A stretch of 64,000 nt of DNA, from assembly GCF_019977655.1 (NCBI RefSeq), contig NZ_AP024849.1, forward strand, positions 4,683,001-4,747,000. Direction: 5' to 3'. A program made the position numbers and the translations under genes. The stretch is from Clostridium gelidum (GTDB lineage Bacteria; Bacillota; Clostridia; Clostridiales; Clostridiaceae). The stretch's first letter is position 1, and every line of letters starts with the position of its first letter. The notes beneath the pieces were generated by a model. It saw only the letters and a program-made list of their open reading frames with translations. It ran no database searches and had not been told where the DNA came from. Shown here one piece after another: positions 51,010-59,504 of the stretch.

Positions 51010-51846
51010 CTATTTAACAAGTATATCTTCTTCAAACCATTTCTTAGATATTTCTCCAGCAGTTTTATCTGCTATTACTTCATCTAAAGCTTTATTAAAA
51101 GCTTCTACAAATTTAGTATCACCTTTTCTAATTCCAACACCATATTGTTCTTTACCAAAATTTTCATCTAGAATTTTATATTTTTCTGTTCCTCTTGCTT
51201 TCATATAGTATCTAGCTAAAATCTCATCTACAACAATGGCATCTAATCTTTTTGCTTCTAAATCCATTAATGCATCATTATTATCTGCAAAAGTAACGAT
51301 CTTTCCACCATCAAAACTTTTCATTATATTTCCATCAGCTGCTACAGCATCAACTGCAGTAGATTCATTTTGAGCGCCAACTTTTTTACCTGCTAAATCT
51401 GATTTAGATTTTATATTCGAATCTGCAAGTGTTACTATAACTTGAGTATTGTTTAAATATGGTTTTGAAAATTCAACCTTTTCTTTTCTTTCATCACTAA
51501 TTGAATATCCGTTCCATATTAAATCTATATTTCCATTATTAAGTTCTGTTTCTTTCATACTCCAATCAATTGCTTGAAATTTTATTTTTTTATTAAGTTT
51601 TTTAGCAACTGCCTCTGCTAGTTCAACATCAAATCCAACTAATTTTCCGCTCTCATCTTTAAATCCCATTGGAACAAAAGTATCATCTAAACCAATTACT
51701 AATTCATCTTTATCCAAAGTGCTCGCTACCTTCTTTGTTTCTGATGATTTATTTTGAGTAGTTCCTCCGCATGCAACTAAACTTATTCCTAGTGTCGCTA
51801 CAATAGCAACTATTGTTAATTTTCTTATTAAATTATTCATTTTCAT
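51010..51846 (-). CDS. Polar amino-acid-binding lipoprotein
   Basis: A 278-residue extracytoplasmic binding protein (family 3 type). Lipobox LVAC with Cys26; the mature part shows LVIGLDDTFVPMGFKDESG, VGFDVELAEAVAKKL, KKIKFQAIDWS and WNGYSISDERKEKVEFSKPY, the arrangement of cystine, glutamine and other polar amino-acid receptors. The ligand is not resolved. AGGAGG lies upstream of ATG 51846. It is first in the three-gene operon and has a plausible promoter. Confidence 0.93.
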   Translation of the reverse strand: MKMNNLIRKLTIVAIVATLGISLVACGGTTQNKSSETKKVASTLDKDELVIGLDDTFVPMGFKDESGKLVGFDVELAEAVAKKLNKKIKFQAIDWSMKETELNNGNIDLIWNGYSISDERKEKVEFSKPYLNNTQVIVTLADSNIKSKSDLAGKKVGAQNESTAVDAVAADGNIMKSFDGGKIVTFADNNDALMDLEAKRLDAIVVDEILARYYMKARGTEKYKILDENFGKEQYGVGIRKGDTKFVEAFNKALDEVIADKTAGEISKKWFEEDILVK

Positions 51847-51885
51847 AAATTATCTCCTCCTAAAATTCACGTTTCTCTATTTATC

Positions 51886-51914
51886 ACTTTACCATACTAA
51901 AGCAAAATATTCAA
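51886..51914 (-). promoter_or_regulatory. Candidate promoter of the polar amino-acid importer
   Basis: On the minus strand TTGAAT (complement of 51909-51914) and TAAAGT (complement of 51886-51891) are 17 bp apart, 40 bases upstream of ATG 51846. Confidence 0.45.
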
Positions 51915-51954
51915 GTATTTTTTATTCCCACTTTTAACTATTTGTAAAGAAAAT

Positions 51955-52022
51955 GTTAGTCAAAGATACTACTAATATCTATAGACTAACACACTAAGTT
52001 TTTATCTAGTTGAAGATGCCCT
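51955..52022 (-). terminator. Terminator-like hairpin in a short R1-related element after the lipoprotein gene
   Basis: GTTAGTC (51956-51962) pairs with GACTAAC (51984-51990), with an inner AGATA/TATCT stem. On the minus strand the hairpin is followed by ATTTTCTTT, a weak T-run. The adjoining minus-strand sequence GGGCATCTTCAACTAGATAA matches the R1-type end at 21928 (GGACATCTTCAA) and encodes the last residues and stop codon of the lipoprotein gene. Confidence 0.55.
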
Positions 52023-52517
52023 ATTTAATGCTCTTTGTAAGTTATCTGAATGTGATGTAAATTCATCTATTGTATCTGTAACTTGTATTTTGTCAATAGG
52101 ATCTTCAAATGTATCTGCTTTGTCTTTAGCGTCATTAACATTATCTTTTAATTCATCTAATTTGTCTGATATATCATCAAATTGCTTCTTTATATCTTCA
52201 CTTTTTCCTTCAAAATCAGCACTATTTAAGGTATCAGTTAATTCATCAGCTTTATCATTTAATTCTTGCATTGTTCTTGTTGTATCACTATCTACTTCAT
52301 CTAATTTATCTGAAACTTCTTTAGGCGTAGTTTTTAATTTATCCATTAATTCGGCCATTTTCTCTGAATCAAACACTTCATTGACTTTATCACCCGATGG
52401 TTTTTCATCAGTATTCTTTTTCGTTTCAATTATATAATCATCTTTAATATTACATCCAATCATAGAAAAAGATATTATACTGCATAATATTAAACTTATT
52501 ATATTTTTCTTCTTCAT
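52002..52517 (-). CDS. Hypothetical lipoprotein with helical heptad repeats
   Basis: A 171-residue lipoprotein: a signal peptide with lipobox MIGC (Cys22), then an acidic, Lys/Asp-rich helical region with heptad-like spacing of Leu and Val (residues 50-140, for example DKLDEVDSDTTRTMQELND). It has no enzyme motif. GGGGTGAAAAG precedes the start. The final residues RASSTR and the stop codon lie in sequence resembling an R1 terminus, so the C-terminus may have been changed by an insertion. Function unknown; likely a surface or sacculus-associated structural protein. Confidence 0.75.
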   Translation of the reverse strand: MKKKNIISLILCSIISFSMIGCNIKDDYIIETKKNTDEKPSGDKVNEVFDSEKMAELMDKLKTTPKEVSDKLDEVDSDTTRTMQELNDKADELTDTLNSADFEGKSEDIKKQFDDISDKLDELKDNVNDAKDKADTFEDPIDKIQVTDTIDEFTSHSDNLQRALNRASSTR

Positions 52518-52658
52518 CTTTTCACCCCGGCTTAGGCATATGCCTGATATTTTTGTACTGCTTAGTATATATTACTGTTTTTTCATTAGTATTTCAACCT
52601 TTAATGATAAGACGATTGAAAAAGATAACAAATAAGCTTGCTAATTTATCTGATGTCT
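52518..52658. other. Gap upstream of the lipoprotein gene
   Basis: It contains a perfect 12-bp palindrome, AGGCATATGCCT (52534-52545), and a degenerate R1-like end (ATTGAAAAAGATAACAAA, near 52614-52631). The lipoprotein promoter should be here but is not clear. Confidence 0.4.
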
Positions 52659-52790
52659 AGCCGCTGTAACACTCCCACTTTATATGAAACTCCTCCTCCT
52701 GAAGTCGGGTGAGTAATCGATTCACACTAAATCATAGATTTAGGTTCTCTGCTTAAGTGAGAGTTAACAGCGGCACGACCCTAGATAAGT
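52659..52790. repeat. R3 repeat copy 1, long structured palindrome
   Basis: The whole segment closes with GCCGCTGT (52663-52670) pairing with ACAGCGGC, extended inward by AAC/GTT and CTC/GAG. Inside, from GAAACTC (about 52687) to CTTAA (about 52757), it aligns without gaps to copy 2 at 58868. The inner hairpin is CTAAATC-ATA-GATTTAG plus a bulged A. No gene follows it on the plus strand. Type of element unknown. Confidence 0.65.
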
Positions 52791-52811
52791 TCAACTAAGA
52801 TTCACTTTATT

Positions 52812-53618
52812 TTATAATTTCAATAATAATCTTTTTTTATACTTCAAACATGCCATTTCACTTATATCTCTTATTAATATATAATTTGAAATTCCACCAT
52901 ATACGCCTATTATAGGAACACCCTGTATAATTTTAGATAAAATTATATTTTCAGATAAATTTCTAGAAGTTATTTCTATCATCTTAGTAATATTTACTTT
53001 ATTATGAAAACCGTTATCGATACTATATCCAATTTTATCTGCTTCATTAGAATATATAATTCTTTCTTCTGTTTTATTCACACTTGCACAAATTATATTC
53101 AAAATAAAACCTTTCTCTTCTTCTGAATCATAGTCAAAACCATAATTCAAACAGATTTCATATACAGTCTTTAATATTATCCCTATAAATACTGGTATAT
53201 CTGGAAGTCCTATTCCGAGTACTCCAAGTACAGTTCCCTCTGCCGTTGTAATACCTTTGTTTATAAGCGAACCTTTTTTTACAGTTTTATCAATTCTGTC
53301 TAAGTTTTTATTATTTATTTGCTTAGATAAAATATTTTCATTTATATCCGCTTCATTTTTTAATTTTTTCGAATTATAACTTTTCTCTATTATCATAGTT
53401 CCTTTTTCAAATACATAATAAAATCCTTTTTCAAAAGCTTTTTGAAATGTATCCATCATTTTAGTTGGAATCTTTTCCTCTAGTTTTTCTTTTACTTTAG
53501 ATATCTTATTTTTTATATAAATATTTTCCCTTTTATTTAAAAGTTTATCTTCCATTTTCATTAGTTTCTTTTTTTGATTAAGTATAACTCTTTCTTCATT
53601 AAAACCTTTATATCTCAT
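52812..53618 (-). CDS. EcsC-family protein
   Basis: A 268-residue protein. The N-terminal third is basic and helical (KKKLMKMEDKLLNKRENIY). The C-terminal two thirds match the EcsC family: TTAEGTVLGVLGIGLPDIPV, a hydrophobic stretch GIILKTVYEICLNYGFDY, and the closing IIQGVPIIGVYGGISNYILI with possible membrane-associating segments. EcsC accompanies the EcsAB exporter in Bacillus, but here it stands alone; its biochemical role is unknown in either setting. It ends next to an R3 repeat. Confidence 0.8.
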   Translation of the reverse strand: MRYKGFNEERVILNQKKKLMKMEDKLLNKRENIYIKNKISKVKEKLEEKIPTKMMDTFQKAFEKGFYYVFEKGTMIIEKSYNSKKLKNEADINENILSKQINNKNLDRIDKTVKKGSLINKGITTAEGTVLGVLGIGLPDIPVFIGIILKTVYEICLNYGFDYDSEEEKGFILNIICASVNKTEERIIYSNEADKIGYSIDNGFHNKVNITKMIEITSRNLSENIILSKIIQGVPIIGVYGGISNYILIRDISEMACLKYKKRLLLKL

Positions 53619-53726
53619 ATTCTTTTATGATACCTCCATTGTAAACTTTTTTGGTATTGTTGTATATTATATTATATATTAATTCCATAAACATCAATAT
53701 TTAAACTTTTTATATTTAAAATCCAA

Positions 53727-53765
53727 AAAGGAGCAAGTCTCCCTGCTCCTTTAATTTTTAATATT
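53727..53765 (-). terminator. Terminator after the SPFH gene
   Basis: AAAGGAGCA (53727-53735) pairs with TGCTCCTTT (53744-53752), with a T-run on the minus strand. Confidence 0.87.
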
Positions 53766-53768
53766 TTA

Positions 53769-54710
53769 TTATTTATTGCCTTTAAGTAAGTCTCCAATTG
53801 CTGCTATACTTCCAAAAGATGATAATGTTTCATTTGGTAATATAAGCTTATTAGCTGGATTTTTAGACATTTCTATAAGGGCTTCAACTTGCTTTAAAGC
53901 TATAACAGTTGCATTTGTGCCTGATTCAATAATAGCTTTATTAACTTTTCTAATAGCTTCTGCTTCTGCAATAGCTATTTGTTCAATAGCCTTCGCTTTA
54001 CCTTCTGCTTCTAGTAATTGAGATTCCTTTAACCCTTCAGCTCTTCTAATATTAGCTTGTTTTTCTGCTTCTGCTGTTAATATTTTAGCTTGCTTTTCAC
54101 CTTCAGCTTTTTCTATTTGAGATTGTCTTAAACCTTCTGCTTGAAGAATCATAGCTCTTTTATCTCTTTCAGCTCTCATTTGTTTTTCCATTGCTTGTTG
54201 AATTTCATTTGGTGGAACTATGTTTTTAATTTCAACTGAAAGTATTTTTATACCATATGCATCAGTAACTTCATCTATAATACATAAAAGATCTTGATTT
54301 ATAGCATCTCTTCCTGATAATATTTCATCTAATGTCATATTACCAAGTATATTTCTCATATTTGTTGTTGCTGAATATACTATACCTGATTTAAAATCTT
54401 CTATATTATAAACAGCATCTCTTGCATTTAATAATTTATAAAAAATAACATTGTCTACTAAAATTTTAACATTATCCTTAGTTATAACTGATTGTGGTTG
54501 TACATCTAAAATTTGTTGCTTTGTTGAAACTTTTCTTCTAACAAAATCTACAAATGGTATTATAAAATGCCAGCCTGGCTCTAATACCTTATCAAACTTA
54601 CCAAATCTTTCTACAACATATAAATAACCTGTATTTACCACTTTAATTGATGATACTACTACTGCCAATATACATAGTAATATTACACCTAAAATTATCA
54701 TTAAAACCAT
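53769..54710 (-). CDS. SPFH/band 7 membrane scaffold protein (QmcA/slipin-like)
   Basis: A 313-residue protein. One N-terminal membrane segment (residues 3-22) precedes the band 7 domain (RFGKFDKVLEPGWHFIIPF to about residue 200). A long Ala/Glu-rich coiled coil follows (AEGEKQAKILTAEAEKQANI), then a Gly/Leu tail. It should form large oligomers on the cytoplasmic face of the membrane, in the manner of flotillins and stomatins. The NfeD-type gene just upstream is its usual partner. Confidence 0.92.
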   Translation of the reverse strand: MVLMIILGVILLCILAVVVSSIKVVNTGYLYVVERFGKFDKVLEPGWHFIIPFVDFVRRKVSTKQQILDVQPQSVITKDNVKILVDNVIFYKLLNARDAVYNIEDFKSGIVYSATTNMRNILGNMTLDEILSGRDAINQDLLCIIDEVTDAYGIKILSVEIKNIVPPNEIQQAMEKQMRAERDKRAMILQAEGLRQSQIEKAEGEKQAKILTAEAEKQANIRRAEGLKESQLLEAEGKAKAIEQIAIAEAEAIRKVNKAIIESGTNATVIALKQVEALIEMSKNPANKLILPNETLSSFGSIAAIGDLLKGNK

Positions 54711-54721
54711 TTTGTATCCCC

Positions 54722-55144
54722 CTACGCTTTCTTTATCTTTAATTTTATTCCTTGAATACCTGTAATTACGAATTTTTCTCCAACATGAATTATATCGTCT
54801 TCATTTATTACGGTCCAGTATTCTCCATTAACCTTAACTTGAGCTTGGCTAACAATTTCCTTTTCACTTTCCATAATTTTCCCAATATAGGTTTCTTCCA
54901 TAAGCGGTATATTTTTTGACATACCTTTATATTTTTTCTTTAACCACGGATAACCAATTGCTAAGGATATTATGCTTATTATAGAAAAAATCACTACTTG
55001 CATTACAAATGGTACACCTAAAGCTCCGCATATTGCAGCTACAACAGCTCCTATAGAAAACAACATGAAACAAAAATTACTTGTTAAAACATCTATTGCA
55101 AATGCACAAATTGCAACAATTAACCAAAATACTGCTGACCCCAT
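54722..55144 (-). CDS. NfeD-family membrane protein (short form)
   Basis: A 140-residue protein with about three N-terminal hydrophobic segments (residues 3-75) and a C-terminal OB-fold domain (GKIMESEKEIVSQAQVKVNG, then EKFVITGIQGIKLKIKKA). The protease domain of long NfeD proteins is absent. ATG 55144 has GGAGGG nine bases upstream; the frame opens at a GTG three codons earlier. The NfeD-SPFH pair is a conserved operon thought to organise membrane microdomains. Confidence 0.9.
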   Translation of the reverse strand: MGSAVFWLIVAICAFAIDVLTSNFCFMLFSIGAVVAAICGALGVPFVMQVVIFSIISIISLAIGYPWLKKKYKGMSKNIPLMEETYIGKIMESEKEIVSQAQVKVNGEYWTVINEDDIIHVGEKFVITGIQGIKLKIKKA

Positions 55145-55422
55145 GTTATCCACCCCTCCAATCTTATTATACTAATTTTTTCTATTTTTAGTATATAACT
55201 TTTCTTTAGTTTTTACAAGTACTTTTTATCACTAAATAAGTTATTTGTTAACCCTTATCTTTAATTTTGATTTTATTACTATTTGGTTTATAATTATTAA
55301 AACATATTTTTATTTAAAACTAAAAATATAATTACTTATATATTCATTTATAATAAAATTATACATATACAAATATACATCATCTTAGAAAATTCAATTA
55401 AAAGTTTATAGGGAGTGATTAC

Positions 55423-57321
55423 ATGGATTTTATTAAAGTTGCAGCAGCTTGTCCTAAGACTAGGATTTCTGATGTTGACTATAATGTTGAAAATATTCTA
55501 CTATGCATAAATGATGCTTGTGATAAGGGAACTAAATTTATAGTTTTTCCTGAACTTTGCATTACGTCTTATACTTGCGGAGATTTATTTTTACAAGAAT
55601 ATCTAATAAACAAATCTTTAAATGGCATTAATCAAATACTAGATGCAACTTGCGATTCTGATATTTTAATTGCAGTTGGTGCACCGCTTCTTTCTGGTAG
55701 TGTTTTATATAATTGTGCTTATCTTTTATTTAAGGGAAGAGTACTTGGAATAGTTCCAAAATCATATATTCCAAACTATAGTGAATTTTACGAAAAAAGA
55801 TGGTTTAGTGAAGGAATCTCTATAGAAAATGAAAAAGTAACCTTACCTTTTCAAAAAGATGTACCCTTTGGTACTAATTTAATTTTTTCATCTAGCATTG
55901 CAACTTTTGGAGTTGAAATTTGTGAAGACTTGTGGGTAACAATTCCTCCTAGTTCTTATCTTTCTCTTATGGGTGCACACATAATCGGAAATCTTTCAGC
56001 ATCAAATGAGCTTGTAAGTAAGATGGATTATAGAAAAAGCCTTATCTCAAATCAAAGTGCTAGATCAATGTGTAGTTACATATATTCTTCTGCTGGAGTT
56101 CATGAATCTACCACTGATGTGTTATTTAGTGGTCATTTATTAATAAGTGAAAATGGTTCATTATTAAAAGAAAATAACCGCTTTCAAAGAGATAATGAAG
56201 TAATATCTTCTATAGTTGATATTTTTAAACTCAAAGCTGAAAGAATGAAAAATCTTAGTTTTAGAGATTCATATAAATTTATCAATAAAAAGCCTACTAT
56301 AATTAACTTTGAATTTAGTGATACTGTTCTTAAAGGTTTTGATAGATTTGTAGATAAACATCCTTTTGTTCCTTCTTTTGAAAAAGAAAGAGAGATACGT
56401 TGCAAAGAAATATTCAATATACAATCAGCAAGCTTAGCTAAGAGATTGGAACATACTAAATCACAGAAAGTAGTTATTGGAATTTCAGGTGGATTAGATT
56501 CAACCTTAGCACTACTTGTAATAGTTAAAACCTTTGAATTACTTAACTTAGATAAAAAGAATATTGTTACTATTACTATGCCTGGCTTTGGTACAACTGA
56601 TAGAACTTATAACAATGCAATTGATTTATGCAGAGAACTAGGTACAGACCTTAGAGAAATAAATATAGTAAAAGCTTGTATTCAACATTTTGAAGATATT
56701 GGTCATGATAAAAATATTCATGATGTTACTTATGAAAATGTTCAAGCAAGAGAAAGAACTCAAATTTTAATGGATCTTGCAAATAAAGAAAGAGGACTTT
56801 TAATAGGTACTGGTGATTTATCGGAACTTGCCCTTGGCTGGTGTACTTATAATGGCGATCATATGTCAATGTATTCTGTAAATCCATCTATACCTAAGAC
56901 TCTTGTTAGATATTTAGTAAAATACGTAGCTGAAAATGAATCCACCGATGTTGTATGTGATACACTTATGGATATATTAGATACACCTGTTAGTCCTGAG
57001 CTATTACCTAAAGATAAAAATGGTGAGATATCTCAAAAGACAGAAGATATAGTAGGGCCTTATGAACTTCATGATTTTTTCTTATATCATTTTATAAAAC
57101 ATGGCTCTACAAAAGAAAGAATATTTTTCTTAGCTAATGTTGCTTTCAAAAATGATTATTCACAAGAAGAAATACAAAAATGGTTAGATAAGTTTATGTT
57201 TAGATTCTTTACTCAACAATTTAAGAGAAGTGCTCTTCCTGATGGTCCTAAAGTCGGAAGTATTTCATTAAGCCCTAGAGGTGATTGGCGCATGCCATCA
57301 GATGCTGAACCTTGGAAATAG
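55423..57321 (+). CDS. nadE: Glutamine-dependent NAD+ synthetase
   Basis: A 632-residue two-domain enzyme. The N-terminal nitrilase-type glutaminase has the catalytic Glu44 in FPELCITSYTCGD, Lys in PKSYIPNYSEFYEKRWF and Cys in FGVEICEDLWV. The C-terminal synthetase has the PPi-loop GISGGLDSTLAL and TGDLSELALGWCTYNGDH. It amidates deamido-NAD using ammonia channelled from glutamine. GGGAG precedes the start. It has its own terminator and is divergent from the NfeD-SPFH operon. Confidence 0.96.
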   Translation: MDFIKVAAACPKTRISDVDYNVENILLCINDACDKGTKFIVFPELCITSYTCGDLFLQEYLINKSLNGINQILDATCDSDILIAVGAPLLSGSVLYNCAYLLFKGRVLGIVPKSYIPNYSEFYEKRWFSEGISIENEKVTLPFQKDVPFGTNLIFSSSIATFGVEICEDLWVTIPPSSYLSLMGAHIIGNLSASNELVSKMDYRKSLISNQSARSMCSYIYSSAGVHESTTDVLFSGHLLISENGSLLKENNRFQRDNEVISSIVDIFKLKAERMKNLSFRDSYKFINKKPTIINFEFSDTVLKGFDRFVDKHPFVPSFEKEREIRCKEIFNIQSASLAKRLEHTKSQKVVIGISGGLDSTLALLVIVKTFELLNLDKKNIVTITMPGFGTTDRTYNNAIDLCRELGTDLREINIVKACIQHFEDIGHDKNIHDVTYENVQARERTQILMDLANKERGLLIGTGDLSELALGWCTYNGDHMSMYSVNPSIPKTLVRYLVKYVAENESTDVVCDTLMDILDTPVSPELLPKDKNGEISQKTEDIVGPYELHDFFLYHFIKHGSTKERIFFLANVAFKNDYSQEEIQKWLDKFMFRFFTQQFKRSALPDGPKVGSISLSPRGDWRMPSDAEPWK

Positions 57322-57420
57322 ATTTATAATCATATTAATTAACTATTGTTTTGTGATAATTACTTAATGTTTATTGTTAATCCTTTATTTTTCATTGGAA
57401 ATACTTAATGATTTAATAAT

Positions 57421-57459
57421 AAAATTCCACTTTTTATGATGAATTGTGGAATTTTTTTT
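57421..57459 (+). terminator. Terminator after nadE
   Basis: AAAATTCCAC (57421-57430) pairs with GTGGAATTTT (57446-57455), ending in eight T in all. Confidence 0.9.
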
Positions 57460-57561
57460 CAAGTAGTGCTACAATAGATGTTATTAAATAAACAATGGCA
57501 ATAAGGCATATAAAACAATATTAATTAAGCCAAAGCCTATATAGATATGGAGGAAAATAAA

Positions 57562-58590
57562 ATGGGGAAAAAAGCAGATATAGACTGGAGTAAATTAGGA
57601 TTTAATTATATTAAAACAGATCTTCGTTATATTTCAGTTTGGAAAGATGGAAAATGGGATGGTGGACAACTTACTGAAGATAATACTCTTCATATAAGTG
57701 AAGCTTCTCCAGTTCTTCATTATGGTCAAAGTTGTTTTGAAGGACTTAAGGCATATACAACAAAGGAAGGTAAAATCCAATTATTTAGACCTGACAGAAA
57801 TGCTGCTCGTATGAATGAAAGTTGTGATAAATTACTTATGCCATATATTCCTGAAGAAAAATTTATTGATGCAATTATGCAAGTTGTAAAAGCTAATGAA
57901 AAATATGTGCCACCATATGGCACTGGTGCAACTTTATATATTAGACCTGTTCTTATGGGTGTTGGAGATAACATTGGCGTAAAACCTGCAAATGAATATA
58001 TATTTACAGTATTCTGTATGCCAGTAGGCCCTTATTTTTCAGGTGGTTTAAAGCCATGTAATTTTGTTGTTGAAGACGAATATGATAGAGCGGCTCCTCA
58101 TGGTACTGGTAAACAGAAAGTCGGTGGTAATTATGCCGCTTCACTATTGGCTCATAAAAAGGCTTCTGAAGGCGGATATGCAGATTGTATTTACTTAGAT
58201 CCTGCTACTCATACAAAAATTGATGAAGTTGGAGCAGCAAACTTTATTGGAATAACTAAAAAAGGTGAATTTGTAACACCTAACTCATCTTCAATTTTAC
58301 CAAGTATAACAAAATATTCTTTACTTTATCTTGCTGAACATTATTTGAAAATTCCAGTTTATGAAAGAGATGTTTTTGTTGATAATTTAGATGAATTTGC
58401 AGAAGCTGGAGCATGTGGTACTGCTGCTGTAATAACTCCAATTGGTGCTATTGATTACAAAGGTACAAGACATGTATTGCATAGTGAAACTGAAGTTGGT
58501 CCAGTAATTAAGAAATTATATGATACTCTTTATGGAATTCAACTTGGCGATGTTGAAGCTCCAGAAGGTTGGATATACGAAGTAAAATAA
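57562..58590 (+). CDS. ilvE: Branched-chain amino-acid aminotransferase
   Basis: A 342-residue fold-IV PLP enzyme that interconverts valine, leucine and isoleucine with their 2-oxo acids. The PLP-binding Lys lies in GTGKQKVGGNYAAS; LHYGQSCFEGLKAY and EAGACGTAAVITPIG are conserved. ATG 57562 has GGAGGAAAATAAA upstream; the frame opens five codons earlier. No T-box or leader peptide was seen; TGCTACAAT at 57467-57475 is a possible extended -10 box. Confidence 0.95.
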   Translation: MGKKADIDWSKLGFNYIKTDLRYISVWKDGKWDGGQLTEDNTLHISEASPVLHYGQSCFEGLKAYTTKEGKIQLFRPDRNAARMNESCDKLLMPYIPEEKFIDAIMQVVKANEKYVPPYGTGATLYIRPVLMGVGDNIGVKPANEYIFTVFCMPVGPYFSGGLKPCNFVVEDEYDRAAPHGTGKQKVGGNYAASLLAHKKASEGGYADCIYLDPATHTKIDEVGAANFIGITKKGEFVTPNSSSILPSITKYSLLYLAEHYLKIPVYERDVFVDNLDEFAEAGACGTAAVITPIGAIDYKGTRHVLHSETEVGPVIKKLYDTLYGIQLGDVEAPEGWIYEVK

Positions 58591-58607
58591 TTCACATGAA
58601 TAAATAA

Positions 58608-58655
58608 AAAATATGGTAGAATCATTTCACAACAAATGATTCTACCATATTTTTA
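58608..58655 (+). terminator. Terminator after ilvE
   Basis: A perfect 20-bp stem (58608-58627 with 58634-58653) with a 6-base loop in a T/A-rich context. 58656-58867 is AT-rich with nothing recognised. Confidence 0.92.
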
Positions 58656-58867
58656 TACTAGATATATAAAATAATATATCAAAAATACCTAACCAGAATT
58701 TAATTTTTAATCCTTTCTTATCATATTCAATTTTATTATTCATATAAATAAATATAAGGAATTCAAATAATATTTATTTCACATTTTATAAACTTTTGTA
58801 GAAAACATACGAATATATAAATAAGATATTAAATTCAATATTGAAAGTATAAATTTATAATTTTGAA

Positions 58868-58952
58868 GGAAACTCGACTCACAGGCCTTCACTGAGTAAG
58901 TGATTCATACAAAATCATAGATTTTGATTCTCTACTTAAAGGAGTGATAAGT
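58868..58952 (+). repeat. R3 repeat copy 2, leader of the gene at 58953
   Basis: It aligns without gaps to copy 1 (52687 onward) over about 75 bases: GAAACTC, 18 variable bases, GAGTAA, GATTCA, then the hairpin CAAAATC-ATA-GATTTTG with a bulged A and CTTAA. Two stem pairs have changed together relative to copy 1. The end of the repeat, CTTAAAGGAGTGATAAGT, provides the AAAGGAG ribosome binding site for the downstream gene. Confidence 0.65.
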
Positions 58953-59393
58953 ATGTATGATAATAGAATAATCTCTGACAGTCACTATGTTGTAGCTAGT
59001 ATAAATGGTTCTACTGTTGATAATAGAATAAGCAAAAGACCTTATACTAAACCAACTGTTCCTCCTCGTAAAAAGGAAAAACCTTCTGATTCATTTGATG
59101 ATACTTTACACTCAACTATTTCACACAATTCATCAAATGATGATTCAGCACCATTCTCTAATGAATTAGAAAATATGTTAAGGTTAAAAAGTGAAGAAAA
59201 TGCTAGATTAGTTCAATCAAAATTTAACCATAATACCTTAAGTGATTCTAGTTCAAAGAATAATACCAATACTCTTGTTGAAACTGAATTGCATAACAAA
59301 TTAAGTCAAGCCATGGAAGTTAAAGTAGATACTTCTACTATATATAAAAAAGTTGAATTGCTTAATGCATTAAGAAATGAATCTAATAATTAA
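58953..59393 (+). CDS. Hypothetical hydrophilic protein
   Basis: A 146-residue protein rich in Ser, Asn, Asp and Lys, with no signal peptide or membrane segment. It has a Pro/Lys-rich stretch KPTVPPRKKEKPSDSFDD near residue 40, a disordered-looking Ser/Asn region, and a helical C-terminus (KLSQAMEVKVDTSTIYKKVE). ATG 58953 has AAAGGAG eight bases upstream, within the R3 repeat; GTG 58944 is the frame opening. It is monocistronic with its own terminator. Codon usage looks native. Not recognised. Confidence 0.65.
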   Translation: MYDNRIISDSHYVVASINGSTVDNRISKRPYTKPTVPPRKKEKPSDSFDDTLHSTISHNSSNDDSAPFSNELENMLRLKSEENARLVQSKFNHNTLSDSSSKNNTNTLVETELHNKLSQAMEVKVDTSTIYKKVELLNALRNESNN

Positions 59394-59396
59394 AAT

Positions 59397-59445
59397 AAAG
59401 GTTGTCCAAAAGCTAATTAAGTTAGACTTTCGGGCAACCTCTTTT
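59397..59445. terminator. Bidirectional terminator between convergent genes
   Basis: AGGTTGTCC (59399-59407) pairs with GGGCAACCT (59432-59440, one G-U), with an inner CTAA/TTAG stem. T-rich tails are present on both strands, serving the gene at 58953 and the ABC exporter at 59505. Confidence 0.85.
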
Positions 59446-59504
59446 ACATATCTAAATTCAATATACATTTAATCTTTTCAATTGGACTGTTTTTATTTTA
59501 AACT

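Noticed and set aside
57460..57561. T-box or leader-peptide attenuator upstream of ilvE
   Set aside because: The gap is only about 100 bp after the nadE terminator and has no T-box sequence or run of branched-chain codons.
58868..58952. Riboswitch controlling the gene at 58953
   Set aside because: The same structured segment occurs at 52687 without a downstream gene, so a repeat element is the simpler explanation at present.
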